From contig JANBPU010000118.1 in NCBI GenBank assembly GCA_027575805.1, positions 1-49,361 of the forward strand: a stretch of 49,361 nt of DNA. Direction: 5' to 3'. Below, piece by piece: positions 12,301 through 23,947 of this stretch. Position numbers and translations under genes: made by a program. The notes under the pieces are model-generated. The model was given only the letters and a program-made list of their open reading frames with translations, ran no database searches and was not told the origin of the DNA. This stretch comes from Mycoemilia scoparia (Eukaryota; Kickxellomycota; Kickxellomycetes; Kickxellales; Kickxellaceae). Each line of letters starts with the position of its first letter. The stretch's first letter is position 1.

Positions 12301-15300
12301 GCACCCAAAAGGCTTGCTGCTACAGGTGCCAACAAGCTATGAACCTCGGGGGATATTAAGGCAGATATGTCGGAAGTTGAGGTAGCTTTGTGTCCAAGAG
12401 CATATGACAGTTCACTGATCTGCAAATCAGTTGCAGAAGGAATGTGTTGTTTGAGTGCCTTGCGTAGGATGCCTTCACTGGAGTGGCTTTGAATGGCATC
12501 TGGACGGTACATAACGCACTGTTCACGAACCTCCTTTGGTGCATTCATAAATGATGTAAGTGGAATTTCCCAAACAAAGTCTTTGTAGATAGGAGTCTGG
12601 GACTTTTCGGCAACAAAAGCAGAAGCTTCGTCAACATTCTTGAAGACTTTAGTAAGAACTTGTACCATGTTTTCTGCAGAATCATATTCATGCCAGGTTG
12701 CTTTATGCTCATCAGAACTGACAGACTCAGCAATAGGTTGACCTGCCCATTTGAGAACAAGTATATGGGCTCCATTGCATTCGAATGGCAAAATGGTACT
12801 AGAGGAGACATTGGGAGTGACACGGTACATGGGGCCAGAGCCTGCTGTTGTGTTTCCAACCAAACGGGAAGTACCATCATCACCCATTACTTTATCTCCA
12901 GTCTGGATGAGCTCGACCGTCTTCTCAGACCCATCATGCATGATGATCTTGGTTCCCTTAGCCCAGCACTTTCCTGTACCAGCCGGTCCAAATGGAGAAC
13001 CACCGAGTCTTCCATCTAGTGCCTGAGTTAGTGTTAGGTAGCACTTGTCAGTAAGTGGGGTCTGGACAAGGCGGTCAGGAACACCGAGGTATTCATACCC
13101 ATAGAAGAACGAAGCATCAGCCATACGGATGACAAGGCGCTCAGTAGGATTGTCAGTGGGAGCAGACGAGAAGTAGAAACGCATGTGGTAAAGCCACTTG
13201 AAGTCGAGGTTAGATTGAACACCAGATTCAATCAAGGAGCGCAACACATCTCTCTGGTGAACAAGCTCGGTGATAAGGTGCTCGCACTTCTTGCGTGTAA
13301 TTGGAGTAAGCTCGGTTAAAACTGAAGAAGCAAGGATGTCAAGGTCTCTCTCTACTGAGGACAAGACATTACTAACAGCAGCAGTGGAGCCAGATTCACC
13401 AACTTCTATCAAAGCAACTTCAGTGAGTCTAGTCCAGTTGGCTTGGATAGCCAAAACAACTAACTGTGATGGATACTTTTCTATCCATTCTAGGATGCTA
13501 GTGGAATCGACCTTTCCAGAGGAAATCAGTGTCTCGAGGTCTTGAACGGCACTTGCCAACAAATTAGCAAGAGTATATCTCATCTCAGTTTCAAGCATTG
13601 TCAACCACTCGTTAATCTTGGGTGCATTCTTTAGTGAAACTGGTTTAGTAAATTGTACCTTTTCACCCTCCTTCGATGCCATACCACGAATCACAGCCTC
13701 ATCATCGCTGAGGTCAATAAAGGCAATACCAGCAAACATCTTGCGCAAATGTTTTTGGATGCGTGGGACTTCCTTGGCATTGCCAATGATTTCAAGCAGA
13801 TCTTCGTCACCAACAAAGTAAAACCTGGGGAATGAAGACCGCTCACGCTCTAAATATTCACCTAGGGCCTTCTGGATCTTACTAAGCAAGTCTAGCAAGC
13901 GTTCAAGTGATCTCTGAATATTGGGCAGGTTGAGCACATCAAGAACATAGGGGGACTTGTACACACGCTTCATCACAACCAAGAACTCGGTATTAATATT
14001 CTGGAAACGCGAGGACTCGGTTGGAAGCAAGTGCTTTATATCAGCAGAGCCAGTAAATATACCTTCGAGGTAGACCCATTGGCGCTGAACATCAATCCAA
14101 ACATCAAAAAGCACGTGGACACGGTTGAGCTTGTCTTCCCAAGCCGATGCCTCCTCTTCGAATACCTTATAGTAAGGAGAAGCCTTCATGGCTGTGAGGG
14201 CGTTGAGCTGTTCTGAGCACTTGGCAAATAGATCGTCCCAACCCTTGATCAAACGGCACTTGTTTTGGTAAGGCACAAGTTCGAGAATATAATTTGTCCA
14301 TGTGTCCTTAACCTGTTTAAGGAACTCTTCGAGGCCCATTTCACCTTGGGCCATGGTAATAACGTCACGAACAGTCTTTTCATTAGCAATAAGATCAAAG
14401 TCCCAAATGTTACCAAGGGTCAACTCAGACATGGCTAAGTGGCCCTTTACGTTGAGGGCCTTGAAGAGCTGGCGCCAGTGACGGTCACGCAAAGCATCGC
14501 TCTTGAGGTCAACAATTAGAATGTTGGCCTTCAGAAGATTACGAAGCGATTTTTGCATGTACTCGAATGCAGCATACTGACGCATACGGCTAGGCAACTT
14601 CTTGCTATCCATAATGAGTTTATCAAGTTGCTGGCGAACCTTGCGTGGAACAACACTGGTCCATAAGCTCTCACTCAACACATCAACCGATGCCCATATT
14701 CCACCAAGCGAAGCCCATACGCTCTTGAGATCTCCAACCTCTTCGAGGACAGGCTGTAAACGATCATCCTTGGACATTTCAAGATCAAGAGCCTCCTTTG
14801 CACGGCTGATCTGCTCATACTCCTTGATGAGTCTATTGAGCTTCCCTTCATAAACACTGAGCGTATTGGCAGCAACATCAGGCCGAATGCTACCCTGAAC
14901 TGGCTTGTTCTTCTCCCACTCAGCAACTAGGGTCTTGATGCGCTCATCGATAGCCTTATCTTCAGCAACAATCTTTAGCTGCAGCCCAGCGAGCTGCTCT
15001 TGAATAACATTATTCTTGCGATTCAAAATCTCATTGAAGGCACTCCATTCGCCCTCCATCTGATCGGCATGGATCCAGTCAGTGGGAAATTGGTAACGCT
15101 GGCGTTCGAGTACACGCTGACCTCCACGAAAATCTTCCTCAACAGCCTTCTTCCAGATTGGGTGTTTGCGCTTCAGCTCCTGAACAAAAGTGATGAAGAC
15201 AACTGCATCCGAAGTAGCAGCAGTTTCGACAGAGTGCTGCTCCAATTCACGACGGGCTGCAGAGATCTCCTCATAGCGCAAGTGAATAGCATCACTGAGC

Positions 15301-18300
15301 TTATTTCCAAAGCGGTTAAGGATATCACGTTGCCAAGCATCATACTTGGCATTGACCTTGGACTGCACCTGTTCGTAGTCAATAATGCAATGGGCACCAA
15401 TGTGCTTCTCGACTTCAGAGTTGTCAAATGTAGAACGAGACTGCTTAATTTGAAGAAGCATCTCTTGCCAGCGTCTCAAGTCGTCACCAAGGAAGTGCAA
15501 AACCTGATCAACATCAAGATCCCAGAGAGCCTGATACTGCATCCACACTTTGACATAATCAGCTGCCTGCTCGATGCGCTTCTCAATGACAGTATAAGCC
15601 TTGGATAGTGTATCATCATTTATTATCGAATAAATGTTCTTGTAAGTCCTTGGACGAGTGGCTGGTTGCTGGCCATAAGACTTGACAACATCAAATCGTG
15701 CCAAGTATTCGGCTTCGTCATCAGCAGAATCATCATTATCAGCGGTCAATTCATAACGGCTGGCTTGGGGACGGCGTTGGCAACAAACAACGGACATCCA
15801 AGCATGCAGTTGGTTATACCAAGAGGCACGAGCATGCTCGATAGGTGGGTCAAGGTACATTTGTTGGTTACGAATACACAATTGGTGCACAAGTGCCTGA
15901 AACTGGGGCTTGACGACTTCTTGGCTCTCGTCCTTGCCATTCGATTTGTGTGTTGACTGAAGTTGCTTCTTGTTACGACGCTTAGTAGGTGTCTCATCAA
16001 CTCCAAACCCATGCTGGATGTTACGAGAAAGGCGGGTATCAGCATTACCAGGACCAACATCGCCATTATCACCGCTATCTCTCTCATTGGCTTCCTGTGA
16101 AAATTCAGTGATCCACATAGTAATGGCATCCTTTAGTCTTGCCATCAATACCTTTTCGATACGAGAGTCAAGATCTTGGACCCAGCGTTCAAGGTTGGTA
16201 TAGTTTTCCAAGTTCAGCTTGTCAACCAGGGTCTGGATCTGTTCCAGAATTGTCTCAATATCTTTGGCAGCGTAAGGACAGCGGCCAAGCTCGACAACTG
16301 CAGCAGTGATCTTGTTGTTAATTTCAATGATGCTGGTTGTCTTGTCCTGCAATAAGGCAATAGTTGATGAAAACTCGTTGACAAAGTTGATATGGTAGCT
16401 TTCGCTGGATTCGATACCACCAATGGTTTGCTGTAGACCAGCAGTGCTTCCAGAAATTCCATAATCAAATGCATTGACAAAATGGTCCCACTTTAGATGG
16501 AATCCTTTTTGAATGAGCGTTTGTGCATCTTTTAGGCAGCCTGCAACAAGAGTTGCGATGGATGGATTTTCGGCAATCTGGTACAAAACATTGCGGTATG
16601 TTCTGACAGTCTCAATGAGACTGACTGCAAAGGGATAGATCCTCTTACCATCACGAGCAACATTGACCAATGTATGAGGAACCTGAAATCCTAACCACAA
16701 AAGCTGACGCACTTCCTTGAACAAGGTAATGAGCTGAGCATCAAAGTTGACATTAAGCTGGAATGGCTGGTCAGAAGCGCGGTGACGAGTAATAAGGAAC
16801 ACTCTGCCACTGACTGACAAATCTCGGCGGCTGATTTCAGTATACCAGGCATCATACAGCAAACGGCTGTCCAACTTGCGACGGAAACTAGTCGAATCAG
16901 AGTGAAGACGCTGTCCTTCAGCATACATTTCCCAGCCTTTACCCAAGACATCCTCAATTCTTTGCATATACAAATCGAGCTGACGTTCAATCTGGCGGGT
17001 CCAAATGATTCCACCAGAAACTGGAGGAACATCACGCAGCTGGGACATCACATAGGCTTCAGACTGGCGGTAATGCATCTTGAACTTATCATGAAGCTTG
17101 CGAATATCCTCCTTGACCGAGTCAATGAGCTGATTTTGGTATTCCTTGATAGCACCTCTGATCTTGGGACGAATGAACAGAGCATTGAATTTAGAGAACA
17201 CTCTAAACATTTCGGATGCATTTTTGGCCATTGCCAAATGGTCACGCAACTGAGAGATAATCTGGTTCTCAACCCTCGAGACACGCTCGTTGTACACGGT
17301 CTCGGCATGCTCCCAGGCTTCTGTACCATCAGGAGTTATATCCAATACATCAACTCCCTTGACAGAATCGTATGCCAAATGGATTTCTTCAACAGCATCT
17401 ACAGTATCACGAATGCCGACTTCCTTCTCATTAGTATCATCAACTTCGCGGATATGACTACCACTGGTAAAGCCCAAATTTCCAGATGACGAAGACATGA
17501 CTCTAGTAATAGTTTGCTGTAACTGTTCATGCTGGCTACGGAACTGGCTAACAAAGTACAGACGTTCCTGTAAAGGTGCATGATAAAAGTGAACCTTGAT
17601 AGGAATAAACTTTTCCATACGCTTTCTGGTCACTTCACGAGCAACATTGGTAAAGTCCTTGACATGATCATCCCATGCCTGGAACATCTCTGCACAATCC
17701 GATGTCAGACGTTCAAAGCTATCATAAGGCATATACATGAGGCGACGTTGACCAAGGATACGAGAAACCTGGTCCTGGAGGTCACGAGAAATAGCCTCAA
17801 CAAGTGGCAATACACGACGAACAGGATAAGGGCTGATCTTGAGTTTCTTGTTCAAGTGTCCAAATATTAGATCCAAAGCTTCTTTGATCTTTCCGATGTC
17901 GGTTGCTGAAAGCAACTCGTTAAGTGGGAAATCCTTCATCAAGATGTTATATTTGGTAACACGCTCAGTGGATTCCTTGAGACCAGTATCGGTACGGAAC
18001 GATACAGTAGCATGGAAACGCTTAGCAGCCTTGAGAATATCCATAGTAAGGACAACTTCGTCGCCAGCCAGCTGATCTTCAATGTGGTTAAGGGCACGTT
18101 CCATACTCTGCCAGAAATTGATTTCCTGGGATGCGGTTCCCGATGCAGGGTCACGATCAAGCTTTGTGACCTTTTGGATTTCCTTGATCCATCCATTAAC
18201 ATCAGACTGCAGGTGGTTAAGGAATGTCGAATCGCTCAACTGGCTAGCTGGGATAGCATCAACGGTAATACGAACTCCATTTCTTCGACACTCATTAACA

Positions 18301-19297
18301 GCATTGACAACAACGGGGTGGATGTTAAGATGAATATCGGGAATGTCCATATTTTGCTGTAAGTGCAAAAGCGACAATTCCAGCTCAGCAATCTTCTTTT
18401 TTGCCAATGGAACTCCAGATTGAGCATCCTTGTCGTCACGTCTACCACCACTCAAATCTCCAGATCCAGTACCTCCAGATGATTCTGCGGCAGCGGCAGC
18501 GGCGGCGGCAGAGTCCGACTTTTCTTTTGCATTAATGAATGCGTTGAAGTAAGGCGAAACAGCATAGTGGATGTAAGCATGCAATGTCTCATAGGGATTA
18601 TTGCTAGCCAAAGCAACAGCGGCCTCGACAGAAGATCCAGAGGCCTTTCCTTCAGCATCCTTCTCAGCGGCGGTAGTGCTGCTTCTTCCTGTACCCATTG
18701 CAGCGGGGCCGGGCAAATTGGTGATCTGGATCTGCGATGAAAGAGGAAGACTGGGATCCAATGTACCAGCTCTCTTGATCAAAGCAATGGAACCGACATG
18801 AGTAGGACTCCATACCAATTCAAACGAAAGCGAATAGGTGACAGTCGAGAACGAAAATGCCATGGCCTCCTCTTCTTCGCCATCTTCGCCTATAAATTAC
18901 AATCACATAAACCAGCATATGTTAGGGATACAAGTTTAGAGTGTTTTTGAACCAATTCTGCTATGCCGCTAGCATGTATCCATAATAAGTGCATATACAT
19001 ACCCTTTTCGGGCGTCTCGTTTTCCTTATTAACATAAAGAACAGGAACTTGGGGATCGTTAGCGAATTGCTTGCACTTGCTACTAGCTTCAGGGAATGCG
19101 AACAAGGCCGTGATAGCATCTTCTTCATCCTCTCTACCCAGAAGAATAGGAATGAGGTTCAAGATGTACTGTTTGACCAGATTGGCATCACAAATTACTG
19201 GAGCAGTGGCGGACTCTTCCATCATTAGTCCTGGCCCACCGGCAGTAATTGTTTGGTCGTTCGATATCATACTCGCTGAGCCAGATTCTATTACCAT
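3333..19297 (-). CDS. DYN1: cytoplasmic dynein heavy chain, intein-containing precursor
   Basis: This is the motor subunit of cytoplasmic dynein, which carries nuclei, endosomes and spindle components toward microtubule minus ends. Exon 1 (19003-19297, 98 codons plus one base) joins exon 2 (3333-18889) to give a 5283-residue precursor, 4916 after removal of the intein. Seen in order: the N-terminal tail, the linker, then six AAA modules. Walker A loops are GPAGTGK/T in AAA1 (residues 2066-2072 plus 2440, split by the intein), GPSGTGKT in AAA2 (~2737), GPPGSGKT in AAA3 (~3132) and GVSGSGKT in AAA4 (~3474). These are followed by the coiled-coil stalk with the microtubule-binding tip, AAA5-6 and a conserved C-terminus. 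The start is chosen because exon 1 reads into a typical dynein N-terminus and joins at EK/GEDGEE. The tail has a charged low-complexity insert around residues 1030-1085. Exon 2 is a single 15.6-kb open exon, unlike the intron-rich neighbours. The intein is annotated separately. Confidence 0.97.
11868..12968 (-). mobile_element. intein in the AAA1 P-loop of dynein heavy chain, decayed LAGLIDADG endonuclease
   Basis: This in-frame insert of 1101 bases (367 residues, precursor 2073-2439) interrupts the AAA1 Walker A loop: the N-extein ends ...GPAGTGK and the C-extein begins TESVKALG. Block A starts CWAKGTKIIMHDGSEKTVEL with Cys1 as nucleophile. Block B contains ECNGAHILVL with His68. Blocks F and G read GEYFGFTLDGNRRLLLSD and TVSHN, giving the penultimate His and terminal Asn367, and Thr is the +1 residue. 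Between them (~165-320) lies a DOD-type homing endonuclease domain. Motif 2 reads LAGIVDAKG (246-254), where the catalytic Asp is Lys253. Motif 1 reads LSYALGHKA (187-195), where the acid position is His193. The insert has no stop codon and lacks GT-AG ends, so it is not an intron. Splicing should restore GPAGTGKT. The splicing activity is inferred from motifs, not demonstrated. Confidence 0.96.
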
Positions 19298-20654
19298 ACT
19301 ATACTAGTACCAGTATTCTAATACCGACTCAACAACGTCGACAATGATATCAAAAACAAGTTCTTGGGTTTTGTGGACTTTTAAGGGTTTTAAGTGAAAA
19401 CGGTGAAATACGTAAATGTAGGGAGTGTTTTAATATTAGTCGGAGCACGCTTTTGCTTTGAACTACTATAGATTTAGATAGTTTGTAGGCTATGCGAGCA
19501 GTATAAATGATATTTATATTATTAAAAGTGATGTAACTAGAAATAAGAAATACTTGGTGTTGAAAACAGGTCATGAATTTGTTCACCGATTGCTTTCAAG
19601 TTTGTTATTGTGTGGAGGCTCCAACTTAGCTACATGAGAATATTAAGTGCTTGTTGGTGCTGTTGTCTTCATAAAACCAAAAAACGCTGTGAGAAGACAT
19701 AGATTTAATTGTGGCCAATTAAAATAAGCTCCTACTCTCTTAACTCGGCTTAAAAACTGCAAAACTGAAGCCCATACCCTGATTGCAATGTTTTGTTGTT
19801 GTTTTTAACTAGCTTGACAACATTTAATAGGCTTCAGTCACTAATGGGCATGATTGCTCTGCTCTTTATGAACCGAACTGACTTTAAATACCATAGCTGA
19901 GTATCGAAGCTATTATTGACAAAGACTGATTGGTTGGCTGATTCTAACAAAACAAAAGCATTATGGATCTGATCAAGCCAATTTTCTCATAAAGAATGGA
20001 ATAAGTCATTTATTTAACCAGCTTAGTACCACCAGAAATATTTAGCATGTAAATAGACATCCTATAAGCCTGACAGGTGAAGCATTTTTTAGAGCTAAAC
20101 AAACACAACCTCAATGAGGCAAAAAACAAGAGTGATGTTGAAAAAAATGATAGATGAGATAAGTGGAGGAGAATGAACTGTGTCTCTTTTGGCAAAAAAG
20201 AACCAGCTGTCCACTCATACAATAATAATAATTCGAGACTGGTAATACTTTATCCATTAGGGGCAATGATTGCCTAGCCGTGTTCTGTTTTAGAAAAAAA
20301 ATTCATTAATTTCCCTGAAGAGCTTTTTGTAAGTAACCAAGTTCTACATCCAATGATCTGGTTTTTTATAAGAATATCGGTTAGCAAAGAGTCGGATTAT
20401 TCAGGCTTATAGATGTTTCTATACTTCCTTTTGTATTCTTTAGATAAACTACACTATTGTAGCTGGTGTTTTTAGTGTATATATATAAACACATGAAAAT
20501 TTAAAGCCATAAATATTCTTTAATACATCATTTATATTGAACTGCTAACTATATAGAAACAAAAAAAATCATGAAAACATAAAGAACCAAAACAAACAAA
20601 AAATATGGGGATAAAATATCAACATCCAAAATGTCAAGGCACTCAACCCATCGT
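19298..20654. other. intergenic: dynein promoter side and 3' flank of the 665-aa gene
   Basis: This is 1357 bases of AT-rich DNA with short chance ORFs only. No tRNA-like B-box, conserved protein fragment or clear repeat is visible. It lies upstream of dynein and downstream of the hypothetical gene, so it probably contains the dynein promoter. Confidence 0.5.
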
Positions 20655-23102
20655 TCAGTAGATACCAAAAGTCCTCAAGGCATCCTTAGCACTAATCTTT
20701 TTCCCGATGAAATCCTCAAGCATATCAAGCATGATATTAGTTCTGCTGGCTTCATCAGACAAATCTGTTAGATTCACCAAGTTAGGAAGGATATCCATAC
20801 AAAGCGGGCCATTTTTTGAAAATTCTTCACCAAGAGCATATAAAAGGTAAGTTTGTGCAAGACTGTAACCAGTGATTATTTGCATTGCTTTTTGGTAGAT
20901 TTCGTTTGTGTCATCTTTGAAAAGGTCATTGATATATCTGATTTTAGATTGAAAATGAAGATCGCGAAACTCTGGGATAAGCTCATTTAATCTCTCACTA
21001 ACAGAGTAGTCAGCGCACAATTCTGGGTCATGCAATTCCAAGCCAATGATAGAAAGCTGAGTTCGGATAATCAAATTTGATATACAATGACTCTGATGCT
21101 CTTTAATAAGGGTGTTGGCAAGTTTTTCAGGCATGGATTTCCCAGTTTCTGGATTTTTGAATCCCATCAAAATATCTTTTTTCATCATTATAGCTTCAAA
21201 CATATGTTTTGGGACAACATCAAGATCAGAAATTGTACTTGGTTCTGCTGGTAAACCATACTTGGAATTGGAAAGGACAGTTGCAAAAGCAAGTCCAAGT
21301 GTGCCAGCAAGGTTAACAGCATCTTGGTATCCAATGTAGATGTGAGGCGTTTCTTTTGTTGATACAAAGTTCGATCTAACTCTTACAATGGGATGACAAC
21401 GTACAGTTTTTCCTTGTGGGCTTACAACCATTTCTCTTGCTGTCCAGACTGTATCAAAAAAGACGCAATGTTCTTGAGTTTGAGGATTCAAGAGATCTAA
21501 TATGATTTCTCCTTTCACTTCATCAGTGCCCTTGACCTTCAATAAAACCCGTGCATAACCATTGTTGAACAAAGGCATGCCAATGTTGTTCTCTTCAGTC
21601 ATTTCATCCATAACAACCTCATAGTTGGTTTCTATGAATATCATGTTGCATATCCTGACAATCTGCCCAGCCGTTATATACTCAGATGAAGCAATGTCCA
21701 TCTCTTCATCTTTTTCATAGAGCTTCATCAAGATTTCACCAACAACGAATGGCTGGTAATGTGCTTTATTTGAAGTGCACTTGGCCTATTTATGTAATAT
21801 ATACAAATATATTGAATAATGTGTTTAATACTAGGGAGTCAATTTGTTTCTCAAACAAAATTACAATCCTGGCATATGTATGGATTACTTACCTTTTTCT
21901 GCTCATTGAGAAACTCTTTGAATCTATGATAAAAGGTTGACAGACCCTCATTGAATTGGTTCAACAGCTAAGCCAAGGAAACATCATCAAATATTGGTTA
22001 TAGCTTTACTTGCATTTATATTTTTGACTATATCATTTAATGATTTTTAGTTTTCTTACTCTTGTAATATCACTATGCTCCTTGTAAAGCTCTCGATGTG
22101 ATGTTGTATACTGGATGTCTTTATTACTATAACAAGCAAACTAATATTATTTATAATTAGAAAATGACATTTTGAAGTTAGTTGGTGCACAAACAAACAT
22201 TAGCCATTTACAGTGAATAATGCTATATATAACAGCACATGTGTGTGGTGGCTGCTTACCTTTATTGCTGTGCTTCGAGAAAAGGCCATATCATATAAGG
22301 TGTCAATGCAATAATGAATATACTTTTCCATAGCCATTTTTATTTTATCCGATGAAGAAATGCTAGGGTCATTCTGAATTTGCGAAAGGATTTGATTGAC
22401 ATGAAATGTTGGATTATTCAGGTATGCCTTCAGCATGCTTTTATACAACTTTGATTCTGAATCACTTTCTAAGAAGTGACTGTGGACTTCTGAATAATGT
22501 TCATCTTGGCTTGCAAAATAAGCTGTAACTCCACCACTCCTTTTGTATTTTCTCAAGAGATGGTTGAATATAGCAACGAGCTCCTTATCATCGCCCAAAT
22601 CTTCGTGTTCATTAGCTATAAGAAACCCACAAATGTCTGGTTGTTTTTTAAAAACATCCTATATCCAAAGTAACAAAAAAGTGTTATTTGATATCAACAT
22701 ATTGGTATATTTTTTTTGCTATCTTTTAATATACAGCATGCGCAATTGTACGCTTACCTGTAAATCATCTCTAAGAGTTTTGGCCACTTGTGACTTATTT
22801 TCATCAGTACTCAAAGATTCGTATATATTGATATACTTCAAAAGGTAAATAATATGATATTCTCTCATGATACTGGGTCTGAAAAAGTTAACCATACTTC
22901 GTTCATCGATTGGAGTTTCTTCAGCCTCTGCATGCAAAGACAAGCAAATAGAGCAAACTTTTTGAGCATAGTTTGATATCGATTCACCATTCAAGCGATT
23001 CAATGCCAAAGCATTGGGAACTTCGCTCCAGTCAAGTTGGCCAGAAGGGTTGGGATCAGGGTCATGATGGAGACTCTTGGTGTCTTTTTTTGGTTCTTCC
23101 AT
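20655..23102 (-). CDS. conserved-looking hypothetical protein, 665 aa
   Basis: I do not recognise this protein. Five exons (22758-23102, 22260-22658, 22060-22140, 21893-21967, 20655-21752; minus strand) are all in phase 0 and give 665 residues. Every donor is GTAAGC, GTAAGT or GTAAGA and every acceptor ends in AG. The composition is that of a soluble, mostly helical, intracellular protein: no signal peptide, no membrane segment, no long coiled coil, no Cys/His metal cluster. The N-terminus is hydrophilic with MEEPKKDTKSLHHDPDPNP. A Tyr/Leu-rich helix (MREYHIIYLLKYINIYESL) lies near residues 75-95. The last exon encodes a compact C-terminal domain starting PFVVGEILMKLYE and ending DALRTFGIY. 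The acceptor of exon 3 (after ATTAG) was chosen over a nearer-looking TATAG because the latter opens with a stop codon. Coding status is well supported by the consistent phases; function is unknown. Confidence 0.75.
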
Positions 23103-23510
23103 CCTCTTGCCGTATTTTTCTTTCTTGTGATGTCAGTTAGTTGGGTGAGCTCAAAAGTATGTAAAAGTGGGAAAGTTAAGGAATACAATCTATGCCCCAC
23201 GACTCAGTGTTTATATAGGTTTATGGAAGAGTGGGGGGGGGGAGAGGGTAGTGAATGAAGAAGTGTTCAACAAAATTCAGTTTTCAAATTTAGCCTGGTT
23301 TATGTGAATATCATTACCAAAATTTATTTTTGTTTAAAATTGTACAAAAGTTTGGAATCCTATTATGATCCAATCGTAGATATATTAACTAGAATTTTTT
23401 GTTTCAAAATAAGGGATGTGATATGGTGGATTATTTTGCATGGAAAAAAGAGCTAGAACTATGAAAAAAATTATACAAAAATAGTAAATTTTTGTTTTTA
23501 AATATTTCAA

Positions 23511-23594
23511 TTTACCAAAAATATTTTTCTACCAGGTATTTGAATAAGATAAGTGGATAATTTAAAACTAGTAATAAAATTTGTTTTTGGTAAA
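23511..23594. repeat. 11-bp inverted repeat pair
   Basis: TTTACCAAAAA at 23511-23521 is matched by its exact reverse complement TTTTTGGTAAA at 23584-23594, with 62 bases between. It sits in the AT-rich spacer downstream of the OPT gene. It may be a fortuitous AT-rich match or the worn ends of a small element. Confidence 0.5.
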
Positions 23595-23676
23595 TATGGC
23601 TCCAAATCCAAAAATGTAAAGGTATTGTGAAAATTCAAAAATATGTTAAAAAAGCATAACAAATAATTTGAAAAAA

Positions 23677-23699
23677 AATACCAAGTTTTACTTGGTATT
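23677..23699. repeat. perfect 9-bp stem-loop
   Basis: AATACCAAG (23677-23685), a TTTTA loop, then CTTGGTATT (23691-23699) form a perfect hairpin. It lies ~250 bases beyond the OPT stop codon, past the likely poly(A) site, so it is unlikely to be that gene's 3' end signal. Confidence 0.5.
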
Positions 23700-23787
23700 A
23701 GACACATTGCATACATGGCCAGGGTTCATAAGGCTTCAGACTAAAATAGCCGATCCCAAGAGTTTCATAACAAATGCTCTTTAATTG

Positions 23788-23810
23788 GGTCAAAATCTGG
23801 GAACCCATTT
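23788..23810 (+). repeat. dispersed 23-bp repeat, copy 1
   Basis: This 23-base segment (GGTCAAAATCTGG then GAACCCATTT) matches 31371-31393 at 20 of 23 positions without gaps. The two copies flank the OPT/kinase pair. They may be remnants of a dispersed repeat or transposon edge. Confidence 0.4.
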
Positions 23811-23864
23811 ATGTTTATCATACATTTGATCCAAAATAAAATTTTGCCATTTATAAAACTCTGG

Positions 23865-23870
23865 TTTATT
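23865..23870 (-). terminator. poly(A) signal of OPT gene
   Basis: A minus-strand AATAAA lies about 78 bases after the OPT stop codon. Confidence 0.4.
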
Positions 23871-23947
23871 TTAACATATTTTTCTAAATAATAATGTGTA
23901 ACAATTGTAAAAGTTATTAGTTAAACTAGATATACCACACAATCAAT

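Larger units (their letters stand above)
23103..23947. other. AT-rich intergenic spacer
   Basis: These 845 bases separate the start of the 665-aa gene from the stop of the OPT gene, both on the minus strand. The part from ~23280 to 23930 is extremely AT-rich and contains recurrent TTACCAAAA / TTTTGGTAA words in both orientations, a hairpin and an inverted-repeat pair (listed separately). No gene is visible. Confidence 0.5.

Noticed and set aside
11868..12968. The insert in the dynein P-loop as a retained intron
   Set aside because: It begins TGC and ends AAC instead of GT-AG, is a multiple of three with no stop codon, and its translation carries intein splicing blocks at both ends.
22066..22132. 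Exon 3 of the 665-aa gene starting after the nearer TATAG acceptor
   Set aside because: That acceptor would open with TAA in the required phase. The ATTAG acceptor a few bases earlier keeps the frame open.
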